Below, piece after piece: positions 41,206 to 50,411 of a stretch of 64,000 nt of DNA. Positions within the stretch are counted from its first letter, which is position 1; the number at the start of each line of letters is the position of its first letter. A program made the translations under genes and the position numbers. The notes below the pieces were generated by a model. The model was not told where the DNA came from and did no database searches. It saw only the letters and a list, made by a program, of their open reading frames with translations. The DNA comes from Bradyrhizobium sp. BR13661 (lineage in GTDB: Bacteria > Pseudomonadota > Alphaproteobacteria > Rhizobiales > Xanthobacteraceae): the NCBI RefSeq assembly GCF_029892425.1, contig NZ_JARXWB010000033.1, positions 1-64,000 of the forward strand, read 5' to 3'.

Positions 41206-42281
41206 TCGGTTCGTTCACGTTTGAGAACCTGCCCTGCCGCGTCGTGTTCGGCAGCGGCACGTTGGCCGCGGCCAGGGCCGAGGTCGAGCGGCTGGGCGGC
41301 AAGCGCGCGCTGGTACTGACGACGCCGCAGCAGGAAGCGCAGGGCAAGGCGCTCGGTTTAACACTCGGCCCGCTCTATGCCGGCCTGTTTGCCGGCGCCG
41401 CCATGCACACGCCGATCGAAGTCACCGAGCGCGCAATCGCAGCGATGAAGGATTGCGACGCCGACTGCGTGGTCGCGCTCGGCGGCGGCTCGACGACCGG
41501 CCTTGGCAAGGCGCTGGCCTTGCGCACCGGAATCAACCAGCTCTGCATCCCCACCACCTATGCCGGCTCGGAAATGACGCCGATCCTCGGCCAGACCGAA
41601 AAAGGCCTGAAGACCACGGTGCGCGATGTCGCCGTGCTGCCGGAGACCGTGATCTACGACGTCGATTTGACGATGACGCTGCCGGTTGGCCTCACGGCTA
41701 CATCAGGCATCAACGCCATCGCCCATGCGGTCGAGGCGCTCTATGCGCGCGACACCAACCCTGTCACATCGCTGATGGCGGAAGAAGGGATCCGCGCGCT
41801 GGCACGTGCCCTGCCCGCGATTGCCGCCAAGCCCGACGATCGCGCCGCGCGCAGCGATGCACTTTACGGCGCATGGCTGTGCGGCGTGTGCCTCGGTACC
41901 GTCGGCATGGCCCTGCATCACAAGCTCTGTCACACGCTCGGCGGCACGTTCGACCTGCCGCATGCCGAGACGCACACGATCGTGCTGCCACATGCGCTGG
42001 CCTATAACGCGCCCGCGGTGCCCGAGGCCATGGCGCGGATCGCGCCTGCGATCGGTGCGTCGGATGCATCGCAAGGACTCTTCGATTTGGCCAGGCGGCT
42101 GGGCGCCAAGGTCGCGCTGCGCGATATCGGCATGCCCGAGAGCGGCATCGACAAGGCGGCTGACCTCGCGGTCACCAATGCCTACTGGAATCCGCGCCCG
42201 CTCGAGCGGGGCGCCATCCGCGACCTGATCGCGCGCGCCTGGGCCGGCGAGCCGCCGGTCGCCAACAAAGCGGCGGCATAA
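41202..42281 (+). CDS. Maleylacetate reductase
   Basis: The 359-residue protein belongs to the iron-type alcohol dehydrogenase family, maleylacetate reductase branch. It carries the cofactor loop VALGGGSTTGLGKA (92-105), PTTYAGSEMTPILGQTE, GINAIAHAVEALYA and HHKLCHTLGGTFDLPHAETH. It reduces maleylacetate to 3-oxoadipate with NAD(P)H, the second step after hydroxyquinol ring cleavage. The enzyme for the first step is encoded at 44589. It is translationally coupled to the Dabb gene, and the amidohydrolase begins five bases after its stop. Confidence 0.93.
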   Translation: MIGSFTFENLPCRVVFGSGTLAAARAEVERLGGKRALVLTTPQQEAQGKALGLTLGPLYAGLFAGAAMHTPIEVTERAIAAMKDCDADCVVALGGGSTTGLGKALALRTGINQLCIPTTYAGSEMTPILGQTEKGLKTTVRDVAVLPETVIYDVDLTMTLPVGLTATSGINAIAHAVEALYARDTNPVTSLMAEEGIRALARALPAIAAKPDDRAARSDALYGAWLCGVCLGTVGMALHHKLCHTLGGTFDLPHAETHTIVLPHALAYNAPAVPEAMARIAPAIGASDASQGLFDLARRLGAKVALRDIGMPESGIDKAADLAVTNAYWNPRPLERGAIRDLIARAWAGEPPVANKAAA

Positions 42282-42286
42282 CCGAC

Positions 42287-43651
42287 ATGCGGCGTACCCT
42301 CATCCAGTCGGCGACGATCATCAGCATGGACGCTTCGATCGGCGATCTCCTTGACGGCGATGTGCTGGTGGAGAACGGACGGATCGCCGACGTGCGTCCG
42401 GGCATCGACGCCGCCGACGCCGAGATCGTCGATGGGCGCGGGCGCATCGTCATCCCCGGGCTGATCAACGCGCATATGCACACCTGGCAGACGGGCTTGC
42501 GCGGCTTTGCCGCGAACTGGACGCTGTTGGAATATTTCCGCCGCATGCATGCGGGGCTCGCGACCCTGTTCACGCCCGACGACATCTACATCGCCACGCT
42601 CGTCGGCGCGCTGAACCAGATCAATTGCGGCGCCACCACGCTGGTCGACTGGTGCCACAACAATCCGACGCCTGCTCATACCGACGCCGCGGTGCGCGGG
42701 CTGATCGAGAGCGGCATTCGCGCTGCGTTCTTCCACGGCTCGCCGAAACCGGAGCCGAAGCCGGGCGAGCCGCATTTCTCGGAAGTGCCCCATCCCCGCC
42801 GCGAGGTCGAGCGGCTGCTGGCCGGCCCCCTCGCCGACCGCAACGGCCTCGTCACGCTCGGGCTTGCCATTTTGGGCCCGCATTATTCAACGCTCGACGT
42901 ATCCATGCATGATTTCAGGCTGGCGCGGGAGCTCGGCCTGATCGCCTCGATGCATCAGGGCGGCGGTCCGGCAAAGACGCAAGGCGGCTGGGAGAAGCTG
43001 ATCGAGGCGGGCCTCGTCGGGCCCAACGTCAACATCGTTCATGGCAATGATTTGCCCGACGAGCTCCTGCAAAGGCTGATCGATCTCGGCGTCACTTTCT
43101 CCGTGACGCCGGAGAACGAGATGATCCAGGGCCATGGCTTTCCGATCACCGGCCGGCTGCTCAAGCGCGGCGTGCGTCCGACCATCGGCATCGATCTGGA
43201 GTCGGTGCTGGCCGGCGACCTCTTCTCTGCGGCCCGCGTGGCGCTGTCGATGCAACGCGCGCTTGATAATGCGCAGATGCGAAAGAGCGAGGGCACGATT
43301 CCGGCAACGACCACGATTCCCGCGCGCGAGGCGCTCGCGTGGGTCACCACCGAAGGTGCCCGCTTGCTCGGCCGCGAGAGCGAGATTGGTTCGCTCACAC
43401 CGGGGAAACTCGCCGATCTCGTCATCATCAATGCCGACGATCTCAACCTCTTCCCGGTCCACGATCCCGTTGCGTCAGTGGTGATGCAGACGAGCCTCGC
43501 CAATATCGAGGCCGTCATGATTGGCGGCGTCTGGGAGAAGCGGAACGGAAAGCTGCTGATTGACGGACTCGAGCGGAAGAAAGAGCTGCTCGCGCAATCC
43601 GGCCATCGGCTGGTGCGGGGCATCGAACGACAAGGGCACGCCGCACACTAG
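42287..43651 (+). CDS. Amidohydrolase-superfamily hydrolase (chlorohydrolase/deaminase-like)
   Basis: The 454-residue protein has the metal-binding NAHMH pair (H63, H65). SMHQGGGPAKT and IVHGNDL supply the further histidines, with acid D in GIDLES and the C-terminal SLTPGKLADLVIINADD. The layout is that of the TrzN/AtzA/8-oxoguanine deaminase/SAH-deaminase group. These enzymes hydrolyse C-N or C-Cl bonds on heterocycles or aromatic amines. The substrate is unknown. Its position inside a hydroxyquinol operon suggests removal of an amine or amide substituent from an aromatic or heterocyclic precursor, which is inference. Confidence 0.85.
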   Translation: MRRTLIQSATIISMDASIGDLLDGDVLVENGRIADVRPGIDAADAEIVDGRGRIVIPGLINAHMHTWQTGLRGFAANWTLLEYFRRMHAGLATLFTPDDIYIATLVGALNQINCGATTLVDWCHNNPTPAHTDAAVRGLIESGIRAAFFHGSPKPEPKPGEPHFSEVPHPRREVERLLAGPLADRNGLVTLGLAILGPHYSTLDVSMHDFRLARELGLIASMHQGGGPAKTQGGWEKLIEAGLVGPNVNIVHGNDLPDELLQRLIDLGVTFSVTPENEMIQGHGFPITGRLLKRGVRPTIGIDLESVLAGDLFSAARVALSMQRALDNAQMRKSEGTIPATTTIPAREALAWVTTEGARLLGRESEIGSLTPGKLADLVIINADDLNLFPVHDPVASVVMQTSLANIEAVMIGGVWEKRNGKLLIDGLERKKELLAQSGHRLVRGIERQGHAAH

Positions 43652-43670
43652 CGACCAACGGACAACAATA

Positions 43671-44573
43671 ATGACTGAGACAAGCAAACAGGTCGCCTTC
43701 ATCGGCATCGGCAAGATGGGCCTGCCGATGTCGCAACTCATCGCCAAGGCGGGCTTTGGCGTCACCGCCTTCGACCAGAGCGCGGCACGGCTCAACGAGG
43801 CGCGCGAGCACGGGATCGGTGTTGCGGGCTCGCTCGCTGAGGCCGTCAACGGCCGCGCCGTGGTGATTACGTCGTTGCCCGATGACGCCGCCTTGCGCGC
43901 GGTGATGCTCGGGCCGACCGGGCTGATCGGCGCGATGGCGCCGAAAGCGGCGCTGATCGAGACAAGCACGGTCAGCGCTGAGGCGTCGGCCGAGGTCGAT
44001 GCCGCAGCCCAAGCGCACGGGATCGCCTATTTGCGCGCGCCGGTCTCCGGTAATGCCAGCATCGTGCATACCGGGGCGCTGAGCTGCTTTGTTTCGGGGC
44101 CGAAGGATGCATTCGAGACCGCAAAACCGTTGTTCGCGAGTTTTACCCGCGCCCAGACCTATCTCGGCCCCGGCGAAGAAGCACGCTACGCAAAACTCGC
44201 GGTCAATCTCATGATCGCGGTGTCGGCGGCGATGATGGCCGAGAGCCTGGCACTGGCGCGCAAGGGCGGCATCGGCTGGCAGGACATGTTGAACGTGCTG
44301 GACGAAAGCGCGGTCGCCTCGCCGATGGTAAAGTACAAGACCGCGCCGCTGCGAAAGCGCGACTTCGTCTCGAGCTTCTCCTGCAGGCAGATGGCCAAGG
44401 ACCTCGACCTCATCCTGGGTGCAGGCCATGCCGTCGGCGTGCCGCTGCAACTCGCAGCGCAAGTGCGCGAGACCTATGGCTCGCTGGTTGCGCAGGGCGA
44501 CGGCGAAACCGACTTCATCGCGACGGTCAAGCATCTCGAACGGTTGTCGGGCCTTGACGAGCCCAAACTCTGA
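43671..44573 (+). CDS. 3-hydroxyisobutyrate-dehydrogenase-like oxidoreductase
   Basis: The 300-residue beta-hydroxyacid dehydrogenase-family protein has the NAD(P) motif FIGIGKMGLPMS (10-21). The substrate-binding segment is APVSGNASIVHTGALSCFVSGP, and the catalytic lysine K175 lies in YAKLAVNLM. Members oxidise 3-hydroxyacids or reduce semialdehydes. The substrate is not predictable. It lies 19 bases after the amidohydrolase and 15 before the dioxygenase gene, so it is clearly part of the operon. Confidence 0.86.
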   Translation: MTETSKQVAFIGIGKMGLPMSQLIAKAGFGVTAFDQSAARLNEAREHGIGVAGSLAEAVNGRAVVITSLPDDAALRAVMLGPTGLIGAMAPKAALIETSTVSAEASAEVDAAAQAHGIAYLRAPVSGNASIVHTGALSCFVSGPKDAFETAKPLFASFTRAQTYLGPGEEARYAKLAVNLMIAVSAAMMAESLALARKGGIGWQDMLNVLDESAVASPMVKYKTAPLRKRDFVSSFSCRQMAKDLDLILGAGHAVGVPLQLAAQVRETYGSLVAQGDGETDFIATVKHLERLSGLDEPKL

Positions 44574-44588
44574 TCGACGGAGGCGAAT

Positions 44589-45473
44589 ATGCGTAATTTC
44601 AGCGAGACCAACATCACCGACGCCGTGCTCGAGCGCACCGCGGGCGCGACCGATCCCCGTATCAAGCAGGTCAGCGAGGCGCTCGTGCGTCATCTCCACG
44701 CCTTCGTGCGCGAGATCAGGCCGACGCAGAAGGAATGGGAGTTCGGCATCGACTTCCTGACCCGAACCGGCCACATGTGCGACGACAAGCGGCAGGAGTT
44801 CATCCTGCTGTCGGATGCGCTCGGCGTCTCCATGCTGGTCGATGCGATCAACCATCCGGTGCCTGAGGGCGCGACCGAGACGACCGTGCTTGGCCCGTTC
44901 TTCGTCAAGGCCGCGCCCGAGAAGCAGAACGGCGACAATATTTCGGGGACCATGGAAGGCGATCCCATGATCGTCACCGGCTCGGTGGCGACCGTCGACG
45001 GCAAGCCGCTCGCCGGTGCCGTGGTGGATGTCTGGCACTCCGACAATGACGGCTATTACGACGTGCAACAGCTCGACGAGATCGGCGATCTCGCGATGCG
45101 CGCCCGCTTCCACACCGACGCCAATGGCCGCTTCCATTTCTGGTCGATCAAGCCGGCGGCCTATCCGATCCCGCATGACGGCCCGGTCGGCGAGATGCTG
45201 GAGGCGCAGGGCCGCCATCCCTGGCGTCCGGCGCATGTGCACTTCATGATCTCGGCGTCGGGCTTCGAGCAACTGGTGACGCATGTGTTCGTCGCCGGCG
45301 ACAAATACCTCGACTCTGACGTGGTGTTCGGCGTCAAGGACAGTCTGATCCACGACTTCGTGCACTGCCCGCCGGGCCGTGCGCCTGACGGTCGCATGGT
45401 CGCTTCAGCCTACTATCACCTCAACTATGATTTCGGCCTGAAGCAGGCCGCAAGCAACGCGCAAGCGGCGTAG
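44589..45473 (+). CDS. Intradiol ring-cleavage dioxygenase, hydroxyquinol 1,2-dioxygenase type
   Basis: The 294-residue protein has the catechol-dioxygenase N-terminal helical domain and an intradiol beta domain. The Fe(III) ligands are Y157 (DGYYDVQ), Y192 (YPIPHDGPVG), H216 and H218 (RPAHVHF). The YPIP-DGPVG context and the neighbouring maleylacetate reductase both favour hydroxyquinol (1,2,4-trihydroxybenzene) over catechol. The product would be maleylacetate. The length is normal for the family. A ribosome site (CGGAGG) precedes the start. Confidence 0.92.
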   Translation: MRNFSETNITDAVLERTAGATDPRIKQVSEALVRHLHAFVREIRPTQKEWEFGIDFLTRTGHMCDDKRQEFILLSDALGVSMLVDAINHPVPEGATETTVLGPFFVKAAPEKQNGDNISGTMEGDPMIVTGSVATVDGKPLAGAVVDVWHSDNDGYYDVQQLDEIGDLAMRARFHTDANGRFHFWSIKPAAYPIPHDGPVGEMLEAQGRHPWRPAHVHFMISASGFEQLVTHVFVAGDKYLDSDVVFGVKDSLIHDFVHCPPGRAPDGRMVASAYYHLNYDFGLKQAASNAQAA

Positions 45474-45536
45474 GCCAAACGTCGAATCGACGGACTGACA
45501 ACACTCCGCGACAAGGGACGACGACGGGGAGAAACG

Positions 45537-46928
45537 ATGGGACCGCGGGTCAACAGTGCCGCATTGGCTGAACGCCTCGAAGGCGTGATCGGTCCGCGCG
45601 CGACCGTCGCGCGCGGCGTGCTCGACCAGCATGGCCAGAGCGAATCCTACTACCGCGCCCTGCCCCCTGACATCGTCGTCTTCCCGGAGACGACCCAAGA
45701 GGTCGCCGAGATCGTCAAGCTCTGCGCCGGCGCTGATATGCCGATCGTCCCGTTCGGCGCCGGCACTTCGCTCGAGGGCAATGCGTCGGCGGTCGCAGGC
45801 GGCGTCTGCATCGACTTCGCGCGGATGAACAAGGTGCTTGCTGTCCACGACAGCGACATGAATGTCGTGGTCCAGCCCGGCATCACCCGCAAGCAGCTCA
45901 ACGCGGAGCTGCGCGGCACCGGCTTGTTCTTTCCGATCGATCCCGGCGCCGATGCCTCGATCGGCGGCATGACGTCCACGCGCGCCTCCGGCACCATGGC
46001 GGTGCGCTACGGCACCATGAAGGACAATGTCATGGCGCTGGAGGTCGTGCTGGCGGACGGACGGGTGATCCGCACCTCCCGGCGCGCCCGCAAATCCGCG
46101 GCCGGCTACGATCTGACGCGGCTGTTCGTCGGCGCCGAAGGCACGCTCGGAATCATCACCGAGATCACGCTGAAACTGCACCCGCTGCCGCAGGCGATCT
46201 CGGCGGCGGTCTGCAGCTTCGATACCCTGCACAACGCCGTCGATACCGCGATCGGCATCATCCAGGCGGCCATTCCGGTCGCGCGCGTCGAGCTGCTCGA
46301 CGACGTCATGATGCGCGGTATCAATGCTTACGCCAAGCTCGGCTATCGCGAGGCACCGACGCTGTTCTTCGAATTCCACGGCTCGGAGAGCGCGGTGGCC
46401 GAACAGGCCGAGCTGGCGCAGGCCATCGCGGCCGACCATGGCGGGCGCGGCTTCGAATGGGCCAAGGCACCGGAGGATCGCAGCCGGCTCTGGCACGCCC
46501 GCGACAACACACTCTATGCCGGCCTCGGCTTGCGCCCCGGCGCGCGCGCCGTCATCACCGACGTCTGCGTGCCGATCTCGCGGCTCGCGGAATGCCTGAC
46601 CGACACCCGCAAGGATGCCGACGCGCACGGCTTCACCGCGCCGATCGTCGGCCATGTCGGCGATGGCAATTTCCACATGCTGATCCTGGTCGACCCCGCA
46701 AAGCCGGAGGAAATCGACGGCGCCAAGGCGCTGCAGGCCCGCATGGTCGCCCGCGCCATCGCCATGGACGGCACCTGCACCGGCGAGCATGGCATCGGGC
46801 TCGGCAAGATTGACTATCTCACCGATGAGCTCGGCGAGGCCGTGGACGTCATGCGGTCGATCAAGACCGCGCTCGATCCCCATGGATTGATGAATCCCGG
46901 CAAGATCTTCGCGGGAGCGCGGCCATGA
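45537..46928 (+). CDS. FAD-linked oxidase (GlcD / D-lactate dehydrogenase-like)
   Basis: The 463-residue flavoprotein has a VAO-type FAD-binding domain (VPFGAGTSLEGN near 71-82, GGMTSTRASGTMAVRYGTMKDN near 142-163) and a C-terminal cap ending GEHGIGLGK. It belongs to the D-2-hydroxyacid dehydrogenase group with GlcD and Dld. A D-2-hydroxyacid from the catabolic route is a reasonable substrate, but none is identified. It overlaps the ABC ATPase start by four bases, so the oxidase and the importer are co-expressed. Confidence 0.88.
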   Translation: MGPRVNSAALAERLEGVIGPRATVARGVLDQHGQSESYYRALPPDIVVFPETTQEVAEIVKLCAGADMPIVPFGAGTSLEGNASAVAGGVCIDFARMNKVLAVHDSDMNVVVQPGITRKQLNAELRGTGLFFPIDPGADASIGGMTSTRASGTMAVRYGTMKDNVMALEVVLADGRVIRTSRRARKSAAGYDLTRLFVGAEGTLGIITEITLKLHPLPQAISAAVCSFDTLHNAVDTAIGIIQAAIPVARVELLDDVMMRGINAYAKLGYREAPTLFFEFHGSESAVAEQAELAQAIAADHGGRGFEWAKAPEDRSRLWHARDNTLYAGLGLRPGARAVITDVCVPISRLAECLTDTRKDADAHGFTAPIVGHVGDGNFHMLILVDPAKPEEIDGAKALQARMVARAIAMDGTCTGEHGIGLGKIDYLTDELGEAVDVMRSIKTALDPHGLMNPGKIFAGARP

Positions 46929-48451
46929 ACGCCCATGTGAACGTGCCCGGCGAGACCTCGGCGGTGCCGCTGCTTCAACTGCGCGGCATCAGCAAGGAAT
47001 TTCCCGGCGTCAAGGCGCTGGATGACGTGTCCTTTGCGCTCTACCCTGGCGAAGTGCACATGCTGTTGGGTGAGAACGGCGCGGGCAAATCCAGCCTGAT
47101 GAAGGTGCTGTGCGGAGCCTACAGGGCCGATTCCGGCGAGTTCTTTTACAAAGGCGAGAAGGTCACGATTGCTTCGACGGCGGACGCCCAGAAGCTCGGC
47201 ATTGCCGTGATCTTCCAGGAATTCTCACTCGTCCCCTACCTCGACATTGCGAAAAACATCTTCCTCGGCCGCGAGCCGAAGGGCCGCATCCCCGGCACCA
47301 TCGACCGCCGCAAGATCCTGGCCGATGCCAAGCGCCTGCTCGACACGATCGGCTTCGACATCGATCCGTCCATCATCGTCAACACGCTCGGCGTCGCCCA
47401 GCAGCAGATGGTCGAGATCGCCAAGGCCATCAGCCAGAATGCACGTATCCTGGTCATGGACGAACCGACCGCGGCGCTCTCCGATCGCGAGACAGAGCTG
47501 CTGTTCGCGCTGATCGCAAGGCTGAAGGCCGACGGCGTTTCCATCGTCTACATCTCGCATCGCATGGCCGAAGTGTTCGCGCTCGGCGACCGCATCACGG
47601 TCCTGCGCGACGGCCGCCGTATCGACGGCGTCAAGCCGGCCGACGTCACGCCCGACCAGCTCGTGCGCATGATGGTCGGCCGCACCGTCGATATGACCTA
47701 TCCGCGCAATTTTGCCGACAAGCCCGGCGAGGTGCTGCTTCAGGTCAAGAACCTCACCGCACCGAGCGGCATCTCCGACATCAACATCGAGGTCCGCCGC
47801 GGCGAGATCGTCGGCCTCTGCGGCCTGGTCGGATCCGGCCGCACCGAAGTTGCGCGCGCGATCTTCGGCGCTGATCCCGTCGCCTCCGGCGAGATCGTGT
47901 TCGACGGCAAGCCGATCTCCGGCGAGCCCGATGTCGCCGCCCGCCGCGGCATCGCGCTGATCCCGGAAAGCCGCAAGAGCGAGGGCCTCGCCCTGCTCCG
48001 TTCGGTCGGCGACAATCTCGTGGTCTCGGCGCTGCGTAAACTTTTCCCGAGCGGGCTGTTCGATCCGCGCAGCGGCCAGCGCACCGCCGACGGCCTGATC
48101 CGGCAGCTCCGTATTGCGACGCCAAGCGCGCGCCAGACTGTCGGCCTGCTGTCGGGTGGCAACCAGCAGAAGGTCGTGATCGGCAAATGGCTGGCTGCCG
48201 GCGCAAAGCTGTTCATCTTCGACGAGCCGACCCGCGGCATCGATGTCGGCGCCAAATCCGAGATCTTCGCGCTGATCGACCGGCTGGTCGCCGAAGGTGC
48301 GGCGGCGCTGATGATCTCGTCGGAGCAGGTCGAAATCTGCCACGTCTGCGACCGCGCCTATGTGATGCGCGAGGGCCGCGTCGCCGGACATCTGACGCGC
48401 AGCGAGCTGACCGAGGAGAACATCGTGCGATTGGGGATGCATCATGCGTGA
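46925..48451 (+). CDS. Ribose-type ABC importer ATPase (two NBDs)
   Basis: The 508-residue protein has two ATPase modules in tandem, as in RbsA/MglA. The first has Walker A GENGAGKSS (49-57), signature LGVAQQQMVEIAKAI and Walker B ILVMDEPTAAL. The second has a degenerate P-loop (GLVGSGRTEVAR) but a proper LLSGGNQQKVVIGKWL and FIFDEPTRGID. It would energise the two permeases encoded next. It overlaps the oxidase upstream and the first permease downstream (8 nt). The cargo is predicted to be the pathway substrate rather than a sugar, given the neighbours; this is inference. Confidence 0.93.
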   Translation: MNAHVNVPGETSAVPLLQLRGISKEFPGVKALDDVSFALYPGEVHMLLGENGAGKSSLMKVLCGAYRADSGEFFYKGEKVTIASTADAQKLGIAVIFQEFSLVPYLDIAKNIFLGREPKGRIPGTIDRRKILADAKRLLDTIGFDIDPSIIVNTLGVAQQQMVEIAKAISQNARILVMDEPTAALSDRETELLFALIARLKADGVSIVYISHRMAEVFALGDRITVLRDGRRIDGVKPADVTPDQLVRMMVGRTVDMTYPRNFADKPGEVLLQVKNLTAPSGISDINIEVRRGEIVGLCGLVGSGRTEVARAIFGADPVASGEIVFDGKPISGEPDVAARRGIALIPESRKSEGLALLRSVGDNLVVSALRKLFPSGLFDPRSGQRTADGLIRQLRIATPSARQTVGLLSGGNQQKVVIGKWLAAGAKLFIFDEPTRGIDVGAKSEIFALIDRLVAEGAAALMISSEQVEICHVCDRAYVMREGRVAGHLTRSELTEENIVRLGMHHA

Positions 48452-49394
48452 AGCCGCGGTCGTATCGCAACCGAACCCGCTCCAGCGTATTCCCGGCGTC
48501 GCCATCGTGCTCGGCGCACTCATCGTTTTGTTCGGTGCCATTGCGCCCGGCTTCCTCACCCCGGCCAATCTCTCCAACGTGCTGGTGCAGTCCACCATCC
48601 TGACCATGCTGGCGCTGCCGATGACGCTGATCATCATGACCGAGGGGCTCGACCTCTCGATGGGTGCGGTGCTGACACTGACCTCGCTCTGCGTCGCCAT
48701 CGTCTCGCTCGCGACCAAGTCGATGCTGCTCGGCCTCGGCGCCGGCGTGCTGGTCGGCGCGGCCTTCGGCACCGTCAACGGCTGGCTGGTCGCAATCCTG
48801 GGCATTCCGCCCTTCGTGGCGACGCTTGGCACTCTCGGCATGGCGCAGGGCCTGTCGCTTATCGTCTCCGACGGCCAGAGCGTGGTCGGCATCCCCCACA
48901 GCGTCCGCGACATCTATTCGGCAACGCTGGCTGGCATTCCCGTGCCGATCGTGCTGGCGCTCGTGACTTACGCCGCCTTTCACGGCCTGCTCTATCACAC
49001 CCGCTTCGGCAGCTACGTGTTCGCGCTCGGCGGCAACCGCGAGGCACTCCGCTATGCCGGCCTCTCGCCAAACAAGCTGCTGATCGCGGTCTACGCGCTG
49101 GGCGGCACCATGGCCGGCATCGCCGGCCTCTTGATGACCGCACGCATGAATTCGGGACACCCGACCGCCGGCCTCGGGCTCGAATTCGATGCGATCGCGG
49201 CCGTCGCGGTCGGCGGCACCTCGTTCGAGCGCGGCAATGGCTGGCTGCTCGGCACGCTGCTTGGCGTCATCGCCGTCGGCGTGCTGCGCAACGGGCTGAA
49301 CCTGATCTCGCTGCCCTCCTCGGTACAGGTTGCAAGCGTCGGCGTCCTCGTCATCGTCGCGCTGTTCCTCGATGGCCTGCGGAGCCGGTCATGA
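48444..49394 (+). CDS. ABC importer permease (RbsC-like)
   Basis: The 316-residue membrane protein is of the BPD_transp_2 family with 8-10 TM helices. The conserved cytoplasmic loop is ALGGNREALRYAGLSPNKLLIAVYALGGTMAGIAGLL, and EFDAIAAVAVGGTSFERGNG is near the C-terminus. It overlaps the second permease gene by four bases. It forms a heterodimeric channel with that protein. Confidence 0.91.
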   Translation: MREAAVVSQPNPLQRIPGVAIVLGALIVLFGAIAPGFLTPANLSNVLVQSTILTMLALPMTLIIMTEGLDLSMGAVLTLTSLCVAIVSLATKSMLLGLGAGVLVGAAFGTVNGWLVAILGIPPFVATLGTLGMAQGLSLIVSDGQSVVGIPHSVRDIYSATLAGIPVPIVLALVTYAAFHGLLYHTRFGSYVFALGGNREALRYAGLSPNKLLIAVYALGGTMAGIAGLLMTARMNSGHPTAGLGLEFDAIAAVAVGGTSFERGNGWLLGTLLGVIAVGVLRNGLNLISLPSSVQVASVGVLVIVALFLDGLRSRS

Positions 49395-50368
49395 CCGATA
49401 TCGCCAAGGAAGCCCTGTCGCCGCCACGTTCGTTCCTGTCGCAGGACACGATCCAATTGTTCTACCGGCTGCTCGCCGTGTTCCTGATCTGCGCCGTTCT
49501 GGCGGTGCTCAACGATTCCTTCCTCAGCCTCGGCAATATCCTCAACGTGCTGCGCCAGGCGAGCCTCACCTTCTTCATCGCCTCCGGCCTGACGCTGGTG
49601 GTGCTCACCGCCGGCCTCGATCTGTCGGTCGGCGCCAATGTCGCGCTGTCGGCGTGCGTCGCCGGCACCGTGATCCACACCACGGGATCGGCAACGCTTG
49701 GAATCCTGACCGGGCTTGCCTGTGGCGGCATCGTTGGCCTCCTGAACGGCATCATGGTGACGGCGCTGCGCATCCCCTCCTTCATTGCCACCTACGGCAT
49801 GCTCTGGGTGCTGAACGGGCTCACTTACTGGTACATGGCGGGCGAGACCCTGCACGGCTTCCCGGCCGGCTTCCGCCAGATCGGCAGCGGCTATCTGTTC
49901 GGCCTGCCGATCCCGATCTATCTGCTGCTGGTGTTCCTCGGCATCGGAACGCTGTTTGCCCAGCGTACGATCTGGGGCCAGGAGATCTACGCGATCGGCG
50001 CCAATCCCGTGGCCGCCCGCCTCTCCGGCATTCCCGTCACGCGCCGGCTCCTGCTGGTCTACGCGGTGTCAGGCACGATGGCGGGGCTCGCCTCGATCAT
50101 CTTCCTGTCGCGCCTCAATTCGGCCGAAGCCGACATCGGTGAGAGCCTGACGCTGCCCGCGATCGCGGCCGTGCTGATCGGCGGCACCTCCTTGTTCGGC
50201 GGCGTCGGCACCGTGTTCGGCACCTTCATCGGCGCGCTGATCCTGACGCTGGTGCTGAACGGCATGAACCTCTTGTCGGTCAGCGCCAATTGGCAGCCGC
50301 TGGTCACCGGCATCATCGTCATTCTTGCGGTCTGGCTCGACATGAAGACCCGCCGCCGCGCGCAATGA
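49391..50368 (+). CDS. ABC importer permease (RbsC-like), second subunit
   Basis: The 325-residue BPD_transp_2 permease contains AIGANPVAARLSGIPVTRRLLLVYAVSGTMAGLASI and SLTLPAIAAVLIGGTSLFGGVG. It is similar in design to, but distinct from, the preceding permease. The two-permease arrangement is common in importers of this group that do not carry simple sugars. The gene is followed after 43 bases by the binding protein. Confidence 0.91.
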   Translation: MTDIAKEALSPPRSFLSQDTIQLFYRLLAVFLICAVLAVLNDSFLSLGNILNVLRQASLTFFIASGLTLVVLTAGLDLSVGANVALSACVAGTVIHTTGSATLGILTGLACGGIVGLLNGIMVTALRIPSFIATYGMLWVLNGLTYWYMAGETLHGFPAGFRQIGSGYLFGLPIPIYLLLVFLGIGTLFAQRTIWGQEIYAIGANPVAARLSGIPVTRRLLLVYAVSGTMAGLASIIFLSRLNSAEADIGESLTLPAIAAVLIGGTSLFGGVGTVFGTFIGALILTLVLNGMNLLSVSANWQPLVTGIIVILAVWLDMKTRRRAQ

Positions 50369-50411
50369 GTTCTCAAGCAATCTAACTAGCAAAACGAGGG
50401 ATGGAGACGAC

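Noticed and set aside
43515..48913. Long minus-strand open frames (about 616 and 562 codons) across the catabolic operon
   Set aside because: They overlap well-defined plus-strand enzymes and ABC genes, and their composition is that of antisense frames.
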